From Allantophomopsis cytisporea (Eukaryota; Ascomycota; Leotiomycetes; Phacidiales; Phacidiaceae): a stretch of DNA of 64,000 nt. The stretch is taken from the NCBI GenBank assembly GCA_024752435.1, contig CP103034.1, positions 868,001 to 932,000 of the forward strand, written 5' to 3'. Of this stretch, positions 37,401 to 48,087 are shown piece after piece (within the stretch, counting starts at the first letter, position 1; every line of letters starts with the position of its first letter). The notes beneath the pieces were generated by a model. That model had not been told where the DNA came from, searched no databases, and saw only the letters and a program-made list of their open reading frames with translations. The position numbers were made by a program, and so were the translations under genes.

Positions 37401-38508
37401 TGGCGGAATTGGCTGGCAGTGGATATGTGTTTAGTGGTGAATAGATTGATACTGGTGTCTTCGTTCCACCCTATAGTAATCGTCGGTCTTCTCGTGATAA
37501 TGGAGCTGATGAGGTAAGACTGCATGGCATATTCTTAGGACGAAGGCAACAAGCGTAACCACGGTGAAGTTGGCGCTGACATTAACTCAGGATCGTGTCT
37601 GATTCGAGGAAGTATGTGCGAACTGCAAGCTCGCGTTTGTACTTTCGCCCGTTGTAGTTAGAGTAACGTAGGTTATATAGAAATCTCACCTGAAGCCCTA
37701 TATTATCAAAACAAGCATCCTTAAAGATGTTCGGCCAACAAAATTTGCAATTATGTACAACCTCTCGACCTATTATAGATTGAGTGGCAATAGAAAGTTG
37801 CACTTTCAAGTGAACATAGAGACTTTCGAATCAGTATAGCCTAGAAGAAAGACTTCGGCAAATATAGAGGCAATAGAGATTGAGACTACTTCTCAAAGGA
37901 GGGGACATCTTTTGGAACTAAGTAGTTGGCTTGAGAAGATATACTTTGGATGGCAGACAAGTCTAGCGATTTGCGTTAAGCTTCATGATAGTGGTATCGC
38001 CGATTGGATCCCGATGATACAAAAGAGGAGAAAGAAGTTGAAAAAGAGGGATTCCGATTATGAAGGGGTAAACAGAGCAGCTAATTTAGAAGGTGGTTGG
38101 GCAAAGATAAATGGCACTTTGATCATTGTTTTTGAACGCTCTGGGTACTTACAAATGTCGTACTAAATCTGGAGTTTACAAAGACTTATATACTTAGAGA
38201 ACTTACGTTTACAAATCTTTTGTTTTATAACCTGTCCTCCTTTACAAGCCCTAACAACTTCGCGGTCTATTTGTCGACAAAGGTCAGATTTACCAAAACC
38301 GCAAAGACTTGCTTTTCTAAGAGGCTCACAAGAGAATCATATAATACGAGATATAACGTTTTGTTAGATAGACTTAAGACTTAGTCCTTACTAGGAATTA
38401 TAGTTTATCTAGCGACAAGACATTAACATTAAGGCCTCAAAAGTCATATCCCACGTCTGAAAAACACATCTCCTTTCCCATTTTCTCTATAGAAACAAAT
38501 AACATCTT

Positions 38509-39740
38509 TCATTCATACCTATAACAGAATGGCCCAGCACTCACACTCATCAGCTCTCGTATTGTTAGCTCCGGTCCTAAGACACCCCAACTCAAGACAT
38601 CATCTAGGGTAGCATTTGCGGAAGGCGGTATGTTCGATAGGGTCCTTGTACCAGATATTGCATACTGGCGATCGGCAGGGTCCAGTTCCTGCCATAAAGT
38701 CCAGACACGATCAATCATCCCATGATGTAAAAAGAACACTGGATCTCCTGGAGAAGCGAAGAAATCGTGCATGACACTCCCCACACCAAAGTGTCCTGCC
38801 CCATGGACACCGAAATCAGATGTGAGGCTGGGCGGAGCGCTCATGGTATCTTGGAAGGCTGCAATGTCGGATGAATTGTAGATTAAAGTGTCAATGTTCG
38901 CTTGCGCGAGGAAGTGGCTGGAGACGTAAATATTCAGATCTCGGGTCAGACATCCTAGTACATAGCCAAAGGGATTGGCTGGTGGCTCAGGGGAGAATGC
39001 TTCATTGGTATCAAACGTACGGAAGGTGGTTGTGAAGTTGACAAATGGACCAGACTTTATACATCCCCCACCGCTGCCATGTGGGAATGTTATATTTGAT
39101 AGGGTTATGTTCTGTTCATTGGGAATGCTTATGCCGTCACTTGACATGGAATATTCTGAGCCATCGAATAAGGCATTTCCTGTGAAGTTATTGGCAGTGA
39201 GTGCCCAGTTCCAGTATCTGGATTGATATCAGCTATACACTTGGTTTACTGTTGTGGGTTGTTCTCACGGAGTAGTTCCACTATATCCACATTCTTCTCG
39301 CAGTGCCTTTTCATAAAGGTGTACGAAGTATCTGTGCCACGGTAAAAACCAGGCGTCAAAGTGTATGACTTGAGTCAAGTTGATGTGCACAGCTGTGAAG
39401 TCGCCATATCTACTTGTGGCGCCGGGGACGAGGGAGTTATTGTATCTTGAAGGAAGGCCTTTCAAACAAAGTACAGCATTTGTATAGGCTTTACGCTCAT
39501 GCTTTGGTAATGAATTCCTGTTGAAGTCAGGTTTGCATGTGTACGTGGATATGGACGAGAGTGCACTCACCATTCCTTTCTCACCGACGTTGTTTCAACT
39601 GTACAATTCGAGTACCCTCGGGGCTGCCTGACAGCTAGGCCTGTCACCGCTGCTTCTGCCGAGAACTGGGGTGTGCAAGTGTATATAACAGAAAGCAAAC
39701 TAAAAATCAGATACATGTTCCGGAAAGTAAGAGTCGCCAT
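38509..39740 (-). CDS. Secreted tyrosinase (polyphenol oxidase)
   Basis: complement(join(38509..39217,39269..39517,39571..39740)) gives 375 aa; introns of 51 and 53 nt have good borders. A hydrophobic signal peptide (about 1-32) opens the protein. The CuA region carries A-V-H-I and I-H-F-D-A-W-F-L-P-W-H-R-Y; the CuB region carries H-G-A-G-H-F-G-V-G and F-F-L-H-H-G-M-I-D-R-V-W, so all six copper-binding His appear present. V-R-K-E-W-N-S-L-P near residue 57 is complete only after splicing, which confirms intron 1. The protein matches short secreted fungal tyrosinases without the C-terminal lid domain of melanin-type enzymes; such proteins oxidise mono- or diphenols outside the cell. It sits alone in AT-rich, gene-poor DNA with no biosynthetic cluster around it. 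Substrate cannot be told from sequence. Confidence 0.92.
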
Positions 39741-41118
39741 TATCAACAGGAATTTAGTATAAAAATTGCGGAGACCAACAAGACATCCAAAATTAAAAGA
39801 AGGCCTTTGGTGATACTCAGCCAAATAAATACTTGCTATATCCCAGATTCACGTAGAGAATCTGACTTGCATATGCATAGTTTGTTGTCTTTCACAAATT
39901 GGCCCGATTCAAGGCCGCTTCATTGACTTATTGAATAGGCAAAATTCTCAATTCAAATTCACGGGCTGTCCCTGGAAGGGCGTGTCTATCCGCAGACAAG
40001 GTCATGCTGGTCAAGTTCTGCTTCGACAGAAACAATTGGTTGAATATATGTCAGACAATATCCGGCTCCGACAAAGAGCATGCCTGTATGCAAAGTGTGC
40101 TTCGACCTGCACGAACTTGGTAACCAAATCTTTTCAGGTGCGTGAGCGGAGAAGTAACTCCTGGTTAGCCATGCATTTGCCAAAGAGTAACATTTATTAC
40201 CATTCAATGGCGATCCACCTTGTTGGAACATCGTGAGTGTGACTTTTGCATTCGAGTTTAAGAGAGAGCATAGACTCGAGAGCGGTACATGCACGGGATC
40301 GGAGACAAGGCGCATTTGTATATGGCCGATGTAACGATATTAACCGTTTGTTTCTCGGGAGCTGCGGGTCGCGCTCCCCACAAGTCGACGGTCAACAAAT
40401 TGTAAGGCCTTGTATGTAGCGCCCAAGTACCTTAGCTCACGATCTGAACATCGATCTTCAGGTTATCGCCAAACATAAATAATGACCCGTCGAACTCCAC
40501 TTCATGATCTGAACCATCTTCAATAACTGTGATTTTGGGATTCTTATTGTGGAGGATCGCATGCGTTGTCTAATTAATTGTATAGCATTCTCATCATCAA
40601 AGAATTTGCGTTGTGAGATTACTCGGCCGGGCGTCACCGCAGCAACGACGCGTCAAAACATGGTCATCCACGTTTCCAGCCCCGGAATTTACGATGGCGC
40701 GAGCCAGCCAAGCAAGGTTATGATGATCATTGGCTGGACATAGGGCAGGCCTCGAAGTCAAGAGGTTGGCAGCAGGCATTGTAGGGCCTCCGGCGTAAGC
40801 TTCTGCCCACACCCCTCAGGTCAGTGTGTTTTGATCTGTTTCCTTGTGCTTTCTATCTATTTTCTACATCTCGATGTTCTTTCTGTCTGCGAAACAGCAA
40901 ATTTTGGCTTGAATGATGGCGCGAAATCGGTTCAGGAGAGAAACATAACGCCCAAGGAAGTTTTTGATGAAATCAGTGGACTGCAGTCCACAGTTCAAAG
41001 GGCCTCTCGACGAAGTGTTTTTTCTTCTTGGCACACTTCAATTTCGGGCTGTTCTCACGATCTACGATGTCAGAGTTGCGTATTTTACTAATCCTGACAA
41101 TATTCCTGATACTACGCA
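39741..41118. other. Divergent intergenic region, tyrosinase to kelch gene
   Basis: 1.4 kb between the divergent tyrosinase and kelch-type genes. It holds one perfect 16-bp palindrome (40976-40991) and no recognisable gene; minus-strand frames such as 39986-40315 look random. Confidence 0.55.
40976..40991. promoter_or_regulatory. Perfect 16-bp palindrome upstream of the kelch gene
   Basis: GTGGACTGCAGTCCAC is its own reverse complement and ends 127 bp before the ATG of the kelch-type gene. A dimeric DNA-binding protein site is one reading; no known consensus is claimed. Confidence 0.35.
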
Positions 41119-44100
41119 ATGACATCGTCAACCATATCTAAATTATCCGCGATATATCTGGCAGCTCTACAGTCATATGGTTGTGCGCAGAGCTTGCCAT
41201 ATAACCCGGCGCGAATACTGCTATCTTCGGAAGACAATGATGTAGCATACATCCTTCAGCCCTCTGTGGGTTCATCTGATTTCGAATTGCTTAGCCTCAA
41301 CATCTCATCGACCCTTACAGCTTCAGACCTGGGAGCCGCAACGATTACCCCGATACTCCCGCTATCAGGGACCGATGCTTTTATACCGGTTATCAATGAC
41401 AAGGCAGAAATATCTGTGTATGCAGGAAACTGTTCCTCTTCAACAGCGAGCACCTTGTGGACTTTCATGCCAGATTCGACAAGTTTGAATGGAAATGGAA
41501 CGTGGTCTCAAGGCACCACGAGTTCTGCGAACGATGTCACAGCATCAGACTTACCTGGAGCAGATTTTCTGGCTTCGGGTTTCTCTTTCTCGAGCTTAGT
41601 CGGAGCTAATGCTAGCGACTGTGATATATTCATTTTCGGGGGAATGTGTCCCACAAACACCTCAACCACCGTGGACACATGGCAGGCCTCAGCATCTTAT
41701 TCGAACCATATGCTCAAGCTTACACCATCTGGAACTTCATATACTCTTGACTTGAGCTCTTCCCGTGGTCCTCCGATACCAGAAGCTGGCTTTAGTATCA
41801 CAGGCTTGCAAGCCACACAATCGAATTCTTCGACTGGCGTCGTTACCCAACAGCAGAACTTTGTATTGCTTGGGGGCCATACACAGACTGCGTTTATCAA
41901 CATGTCTCAGGTCGCGCTATTTTCCCTCCCTGAAGAGTCTTGGAGTTTCATACAAGTTCAAGGTCCAAGCACATCGAACACAGAGCTAGCTGTCAAGAGT
42001 GCCAATACAGCCACAACTGTCGATTCGAGAAGTGGTCATACAGCTGTTTTGACGGAGGATGGAAGCAAAGTTCTTGTGTTCGGAGGTTGGGTTGGAGACA
42101 TCACAACCGCTGCTGATCCGCAATTCGCTATATTAGAAGTCGGAGCTGGTTATGGCGGATCAGATGAATGGGCTTGGGATATTCCTACTCTTCGTGGAAA
42201 TGGATTAGCAAGCGGCACTGGAATATATGGCCATGGTGCAGTAATGCTGCCAGGCAATATAATGATGGTTGTAGGAGGCTACACAATTCCTTCCACAACC
42301 TCAAAGACGAGGCGATCTTCTTCCAGTAGCCAGACTTACTTCTTCAATGCCACTAGCATGACATGGACCGATACCTACGAAAACCCCTCTTATTCACGAT
42401 CGACTGGTTCAAAGGTATCTTCAGGATCAAGTTCTTCCAGAACAACAGAAGTCGGCTTAGGAACGGGTCTAGGCCTTGGGTTTGCAGCAGTTCTGGGTGC
42501 TATTGTCTTTTATGTGTGCTACTCCCGACGATTGAAAAGGCAAAGACATGCTAGAAGAGAACAACAACTGCGGAACCTGAGTCTGAATGCTGCACGCTTC
42601 TATTCTGCAGCACATGATGCTGAGCTGGCATATGCTGGGTATCCCATGCGGGAGCATGTGGGAGCTCCGTATGGGCTAAATCACGGCTATCAGAATATTC
42701 CAAGTAGTTACACTAGTGGAGACGGCAGTCTTGACATTGATAGATCGGTGTCTATGCCGGCCCTCAATCAGAGTATTCGACGGAACATGCACTCAAGTGG
42801 CATCAAAGGAGCTTATCAGCCTGCACCATCGTTCGATGGCCATGTCCGGGCCAACAGTCTTGGTACTGCAGGTCCTATTCACCCAATTTACGAGACGGAC
42901 GAAGAAGATATCTCTTTTACAGAGCCTGAACCTGGTAACGAGCAAATAAATGAGCAAGAACGCGGGAAAGATGCTGTCCCTAAGGAAATCAAAAGAAAGC
43001 CTGTACACTTGAATACCAGGGACCCCTTCCAAGATCCCCCTCAGGTTTTACGACCTCTTGAAAGTCCAACTACCGAACGCTCGGCAAGCACACCTTTCCC
43101 AGAAATGGTAAAAGACCAAGCTAGAGATAGGGAAAAGGAGATTGAGTCGTGGGTTGCAGACTGGGCCGCCGCAGATGCTTTTCTGAACTCACAGGTACAA
43201 CAAGCTTCTATCGGAAGAATCAGCCCTACGAAAAAGGGTAGTACTGATGAGAGTGGGCGCACAAATAGCAATCTTAGTGAGCGTTCTACCACAACAGGTA
43301 TCGTTTCTCGATCAATGAGTCAGAGATCAAACAGTCTTTCAGCATTTTTTAATGGCGGGAGCAAGCATATATTCACAGGGGCTTCATCGACCGCTGTGTC
43401 ACCAACACACGAGTATCCTAGTGCAAGAAGTCATACACATCAAAATTCCGGCTCATCAACAGCGCCATCATTTCCCGGGTTAATAACAGACGGAGAAGCC
43501 CTTCTACCACGACCAGGAACCACTGATGATACCGGAAGCCCCAGTAAGCTAAGGCGTGGCGGAAAGGGGAATTGGCTGGTAGGGAGTATTCGCAAAGCGC
43601 TGGGCGGCGACACAAGTCCAACAAGATTACACCGCAGCCCCAGTTCTTCGTCTCGGGAAGCCAGTCCTACGAGACCGTTGATGAGTAGCTATATGACGCC
43701 GGCCGGCCAGCCACGACGAACTGTTAGTGCGGGAGCAACTATGTGGCGACGAAAGCAAGGGAAAAGCGACTGGGAAGACAGCGAGGGGTTGGAGAGAAGG
43801 TGTGGGACCATGACAGAAGCAGCTGGAAGGGAGAAAGATGCTGTGCAGGGCGGCGTCGGTATAGCTGGGACAATGGAGGATGAGGAGTGGGATATTGAGC
43901 GGGCGATCGAGAATCGTGTTGTTCAGGTAATGTTCACTGTGCCGAAAGAGCGGCTAAGGGTCGTCAATGCAGATGAGGAAGCTTCTGAAGACGATGACAT
44001 CGAGGAAATGATCGAGCCGCAGGGGCTTAACGTCGCCGTCCAGCAACCACTCGCAGCACAACAGAGTGTCCCCAAATCACAGCCTCCTCAGTCAGAGCCC

Positions 44101-44463
44101 CAGATGGAATCCGCGCCCGAAGCCTTAGTCCCTTCTCAACCACCTCCACCCCCAGCCAACCAATACGAAGAGTACCAAGAACCGTACTTGTCTGCCTCTC
44201 AAACGCAACAAGATCTAGAACCTCCGCCCCTCCGCGTTCCCCGCACCCGAAGCCGCGGCGGCGTACGCACCACGCGCGAATTACTCCGCGAGTTAGCTGA
44301 GGAGCCACCGAGTGAGACGAGCAGTGCGAGGATCAGTGCCAATAGTACGTCTAGTTTTAGTAGTGGCCGGCCGAAGAGCCGTGTTGCGGAAATGGTGGAG
44401 AGGTTGGAGGCTCTGGGGCCTAGTCCGAGTGGGAGTGAGAAGTCGAGTCCGGCTCCTGGGTAA
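41119..44463 (+). CDS. Single-pass membrane protein with kelch-type propeller ectodomain
   Basis: One uninterrupted exon encodes 1114 aa from ATG at 41119. A signal peptide (about 1-23) precedes an ectodomain of roughly 400 residues with kelch-like blades: F-I-F-G-G near 175, F-V-L-L-G-G-H near 252, G-H-T-A-V-L..V-L-V-F-G-G-W near 310-325 and G-H-G-A-V-M-L-P..V-G-G-Y near 372-390. Several N-x-S/T sites suit secretion. A Gly-rich transmembrane helix lies at about 445-468, followed by a basic stop-transfer R-R-L-K-R-Q-R and a 640-residue disordered cytoplasmic tail rich in Ser, Pro and Glu. Fungal kelch/galactose-oxidase-like membrane proteins of this layout exist but their role is mostly unknown; I infer a surface receptor or polarity function. 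No galactose oxidase copper site is evident. Confidence 0.85.
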   Translation: MTSSTISKLSAIYLAALQSYGCAQSLPYNPARILLSSEDNDVAYILQPSVGSSDFELLSLNISSTLTASDLGAATITPILPLSGTDAFIPVINDKAEISVYAGNCSSSTASTLWTFMPDSTSLNGNGTWSQGTTSSANDVTASDLPGADFLASGFSFSSLVGANASDCDIFIFGGMCPTNTSTTVDTWQASASYSNHMLKLTPSGTSYTLDLSSSRGPPIPEAGFSITGLQATQSNSSTGVVTQQQNFVLLGGHTQTAFINMSQVALFSLPEESWSFIQVQGPSTSNTELAVKSANTATTVDSRSGHTAVLTEDGSKVLVFGGWVGDITTAADPQFAILEVGAGYGGSDEWAWDIPTLRGNGLASGTGIYGHGAVMLPGNIMMVVGGYTIPSTTSKTRRSSSSSQTYFFNATSMTWTDTYENPSYSRSTGSKVSSGSSSSRTTEVGLGTGLGLGFAAVLGAIVFYVCYSRRLKRQRHARREQQLRNLSLNAARFYSAAHDAELAYAGYPMREHVGAPYGLNHGYQNIPSSYTSGDGSLDIDRSVSMPALNQSIRRNMHSSGIKGAYQPAPSFDGHVRANSLGTAGPIHPIYETDEEDISFTEPEPGNEQINEQERGKDAVPKEIKRKPVHLNTRDPFQDPPQVLRPLESPTTERSASTPFPEMVKDQARDREKEIESWVADWAAADAFLNSQVQQASIGRISPTKKGSTDESGRTNSNLSERSTTTGIVSRSMSQRSNSLSAFFNGGSKHIFTGASSTAVSPTHEYPSARSHTHQNSGSSTAPSFPGLITDGEALLPRPGTTDDTGSPSKLRRGGKGNWLVGSIRKALGGDTSPTRLHRSPSSSSREASPTRPLMSSYMTPAGQPRRTVSAGATMWRRKQGKSDWEDSEGLERRCGTMTEAAGREKDAVQGGVGIAGTMEDEEWDIERAIENRVVQVMFTVPKERLRVVNADEEASEDDDIEEMIEPQGLNVAVQQPLAAQQSVPKSQPPQSEPQMESAPEALVPSQPPPPPANQYEEYQEPYLSASQTQQDLEPPPLRVPRTRSRGGVRTTRELLRELAEEPPSETSSARISANSTSSFSSGRPKSRVAEMVERLEALGPSPSGSEKSSPAPG

Positions 44464-45887
44464 GTGAAGGACAAAGATAAGGAGGGAGATGGGGAATATT
44501 ACGGTACCATCTTCTTGAATTTTAGTTATACATGGGCGATTTATCAAGCCTTGAGATTTGATTTCTTGATTTTTGGTTATTTGGGAGGTGGAGGATGGGG
44601 CGGTTGGATTTGGGTGATTTGGAATGGGTGGTGATCTGCGGGCGTTTGGCTGGGTGTAGGATAGTGGATGATAAGTAGACATAGCAATGCAGTCTGATCC
44701 TATTATATCTCCATCACATATATGTAAATAGGATACGAATTGTACATCAATCATATCAGCGTCCGATGAGGGGGAGGGAGTCACAAGAATCACGTGAATC
44801 AAATCACGAGACCATCTCGTATCGAGCCCATCCCTCTCTCGCGCCCCTTGTGCCTCGTTTCAGTGAGCTGATGCGAAACCGAGCATCAGAGAGCGCCGTG
44901 CAGGCGATCGTCATATCAAGCGCCTAGCTGCGTTACGCAGCACATGTATCATTGTCACGGCCGTGTCTGTCACAGAGGAGCGGAGAGGAGAGGAGGGAAG
45001 GAGAGAGGAGGAAGGCCTGTACAGCTGAGAGCCCTTGCTTGAGATGGCGTCGAGTGTGAATCGTTATTTCGATAAGGGAATGGGGAATTGGAATGAGACT
45101 GGGGTGGGATTTGATTGTGAGGAATGGAGAGGAGATGTGCTTGTTGTATTATTGGCTGATACTTGTGACTTTTGCAGGATATAGCTTCTTTTCTTTTCTT
45201 TGCTTTTCTTATCTTTGATACTTGATACTTCTTGATACTTTGCTTTACTGGCTGCACTTACGACAATAGAAGACGTGCTCTAACCGATGTCTTTGCATGA
45301 TGGGAATTTCCAGCATAATAATAATGATCCCCAAGGCTTGGCATACATGGTTTCTCTCAAGTAGGTACTTATTGCCGTACTACTGCGTACTGCTTTTCTG
45401 ATTCGAGAGAGGGATTGTGTGTGTTCAGTGGATAATTTCAAGCAATCTTAGGTTTTAGTGGCACGGAGATGATGGTGCTTGGGTCTACCGTTTAGGCGCT
45501 GCTTGGGCCTTTGGTTGGGTGGTTGGCCCTTTGACTTTGTGCCTTGACGATTGGCGATGGGGTCACTGCATTGGGCGGCTGGTGATTGATGACTGATGGC
45601 TGATGCTTGAAGACGACTGATGAGTGGTGACTGATGAGTGGTGGTGGTGGTGGTGGTAGTGGTGAACTGGCGTTCAAGGCAACTTTCCTGCCGACATTCT
45701 CGTAAATTTCAGGTGTGGCTGAGCCTGCATCTGTTACTCACTAGAGCGTCTACTCTCTCGACTGATACTTGGGATGTCGTGTCAACTAAGGAAGGTCATG
45801 CGGGATCGAATGTCAATAGTGAATTGTGAATGGAGGAGAGCATTGTTGGAGTGTCGTCAATAAAGAGACGGTGAGCTGCGTGGTAGG

Positions 45888-45919
45888 GCTTGAGCTTGAG
45901 CTTGAGCTTGAGCTTGAGC

Positions 45920-45966
<47 letters not shown>
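45888..45966. repeat. Compound hexamer repeat (GCTTGA)n-(GAGAGT)n
   Basis: About five copies of GCTTGA pass directly into about eight copies of GAGAGT, two related hexamers that differ by a few bases, suggesting expansion from a common seed. No stop-free coding role is evident. Confidence 0.93.
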
Positions 45967-45969
<3 letters not shown>

Positions 45970-46151
45970 AGCTTTGTTCGTATCGTTGTTGGAGAAGTGA
46001 ATGGCCAAAGTCAATGGGTTATGAATAGAGTCGGTGGCACTTGGGTGGGTCAAGAGTTGCCTGCTCTTTGACTGACTATTGTTTGCCTTTGTATGATGCT
46101 GAAGCTGGTGCGCATGCTGATGCTCATGATGATTAAGGTATCGGTTCGGTG

Positions 46152-46174
46152 TGATGATGATGATGATGATGATG
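46152..46174. repeat. (TGA)n microsatellite
   Basis: Nearly eight perfect TGA/GAT trinucleotides. Confidence 0.93.
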
Positions 46175-46424
46175 GGATGGAATTGGGGGCTCCATATACT
46201 TAATATATCCCTCTGCGCCTACGACTTATGCTCACTAACAACTAAGAAATCCATCTTTCAAGAATCACTGCCCCAGAAATACGAATCCATCGCCTCAGCC
46301 TACGTCCCCATCTTCGCCGCTTTCTTCATTACGTTTAATATCTCCATCCATCCATCATAGAAGATCAATCCGATGTACCATGTCAATCCTATCTTGAACC
46401 CAAAGACGAATCCAAAAATGAGTA

Positions 46425-46456
46425 TAAAAAAATAAAAAAATAAAAAAATAAAAAAA
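46425..46456. repeat. 8-bp tandem repeat T-A7 x4
   Basis: Four perfect copies of TAAAAAAA. Confidence 0.93.
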
Positions 46457-46660
46457 GACACCGCGGCAAACAGTATCAGTCTGTGTACATGTGCATATAT
46501 CTGAGCCCCTTGATGGTGTTTCCTATTCGTTGCACCGTTATTTCCTTTTCATTCACTAACAAAGCACCCACCACACAACGATACATGCTGATGCTCGACA
46601 ACATCATTTTAGAAATCTTGGCGCGACATCCTTGACCTTCAAAAGTGCTACGTAGTCCGT

Positions 46661-46678
46661 CCATCCATCCATCCATCC
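46661..46678. repeat. (CCAT)n microsatellite
   Basis: Four and a half copies of CCAT/ATCC. Confidence 0.9.
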
Positions 46679-48087
46679 CTCCTCCGACTCTCATTCTTTT
46701 ACTTTACTTTTGTCCCCTGGAGATAGATGATGGAAGAGTGTTTGCCTAGATAGTCTTTCACCTCTTTAAGTAGTGACTTTCTTAAGTACATAGCGTGTGG
46801 CTGTTGATTGAAGTACGTACACACTTGCAGCAAGATGCTGATACATAGAGAAAAAGAGAGAGTACAGGATAACCTCAAGATACTGGCTGGAAGTACATAG
46901 CATATATATATACATACATGCATACACGCATATACTTTCATACTTTACAATCTATAACTCAAATACTACTTCAACGGGAAAGACTGCCTGTTTTACTCTG
47001 TAACATCACATCTTATTTATACCTTCTTACATAAGTAAACGCACATCTATCTACCTTATTCATCTCTCTACCGTCACTTATACACTGCAGTGCACAACTG
47101 ACGGTTTATAAGATATCTCATCTGACTCTGTGTATCATCTACTGCGTAGGTAGATACTTATTACTATCATTACCTACCCTTGAGCTACCCTTAGAGTAGT
47201 ATCATGTATCATTCATCATCATCATTGATCTTCAAAAAAGTCTAGATTCTACCAAATCAGAAATCAAAAATCCATCAAAGAGACGAAAAAGAACGAAAAG
47301 GACGAAAAGGACGAAAAAGACGCCAAAAATATTCATCTCCTTCCTGCAAAAGGTCAAACCTACTTCGGTCAATAATACCTTACCTCTTTATCTTATTCCT
47401 ACACCTCCACCTTCACATCCGCCTCCACCTCCACCTTCACCCTCACTCATCATCCTCCTCTCCCTTCCTTCCTATCTAAATTCCCGCCCTTTCTCAACGC
47501 GCTCAAACGACCCAAGACAAAAACACACGTCCCCGTCATTCCTTAACGATTCCCCACGAACGAGAAGAAGAAGAAGGGGAGAAAAAAGAAGAAAAAAATA
47601 AGAGAAGAATACGAAGAATCAACGACCGCAACGAAAACCTATAACCAACAACAAATCATCGCGACCGACAAAAATCACACTCCTTCAATCAAACCACTAA
47701 TCATTCAGACATTCAAATATCGGAGCCCGGCTGCGACATACATTCAAGCGCCCAGCACACAGAGCCGAGACTAGAATAAGAGTTGGCTTGTTGATCCAGT
47801 TTACAGTGTGGAGACCCTGGAAATTGGGGGGCTGAGGCATTACGAAACACTACATACAACCAGAAGTTCAAGCAACGATAGCGCGAAGGAGAGAGAGAGA
47901 GTCGACGACGAATACTACGACGACGAAGACGACGACGAGAAGGACGATCTCATCGACACATGGGAAAGGCTACGAGGTTTAACGTGCGCTTGTGTGATCT
48001 AGAACTACCAGACGGCATCATTGCGACGAGGAGGTCCCTTTGAAAGACGATTCCCCCTCCGAGCGCGCGCCGATATACCCGCCCATT

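Larger units (their letters stand above)
31933..38508. other. Long gene-poor region with hairpin, diverged repeats and a gene relic
   Basis: 6.6 kb between the WSC gene and the tyrosinase with no intact recognisable gene. The first 3 kb hold the WSC 3' region and short random frames, including 32356-32823 on the minus strand. From about 35030 there is structure: a perfect hairpin, diverged 140-bp repeats, and several plus-strand open stretches with intron-like borders that read as a decayed gene; these have separate entries. From 37540 to 38500 the sequence is AT-rich and featureless. Confidence 0.5.
44464..48087. other. Intergenic region rich in microsatellites
   Basis: 3.6 kb without a recognisable gene between two rightward genes. 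It contains hexamer, trinucleotide, A-rich and CCAT repeats (separate entries), GA-rich tracts near 44990-45010 and C/T-rich then A/G-rich tracts at 47400-47620, the latter probably promoter or leader of the Ost-alpha-type gene. An acidic open stretch at 47808-48002 has no ATG. Confidence 0.55.

Noticed and set aside
45888..46456. Dense repeats suggesting a CRISPR-like or satellite array
   Set aside because: They are different simple microsatellites with no unique spacers; CRISPR arrays are not expected in a fungal nucleus.
47808..48002. Acidic 64-codon open stretch upstream of the Ost-alpha-type gene
   Set aside because: There is no ATG in frame and the acidic run comes from GAC/GAA simple repeats, so it is not called an upstream ORF.
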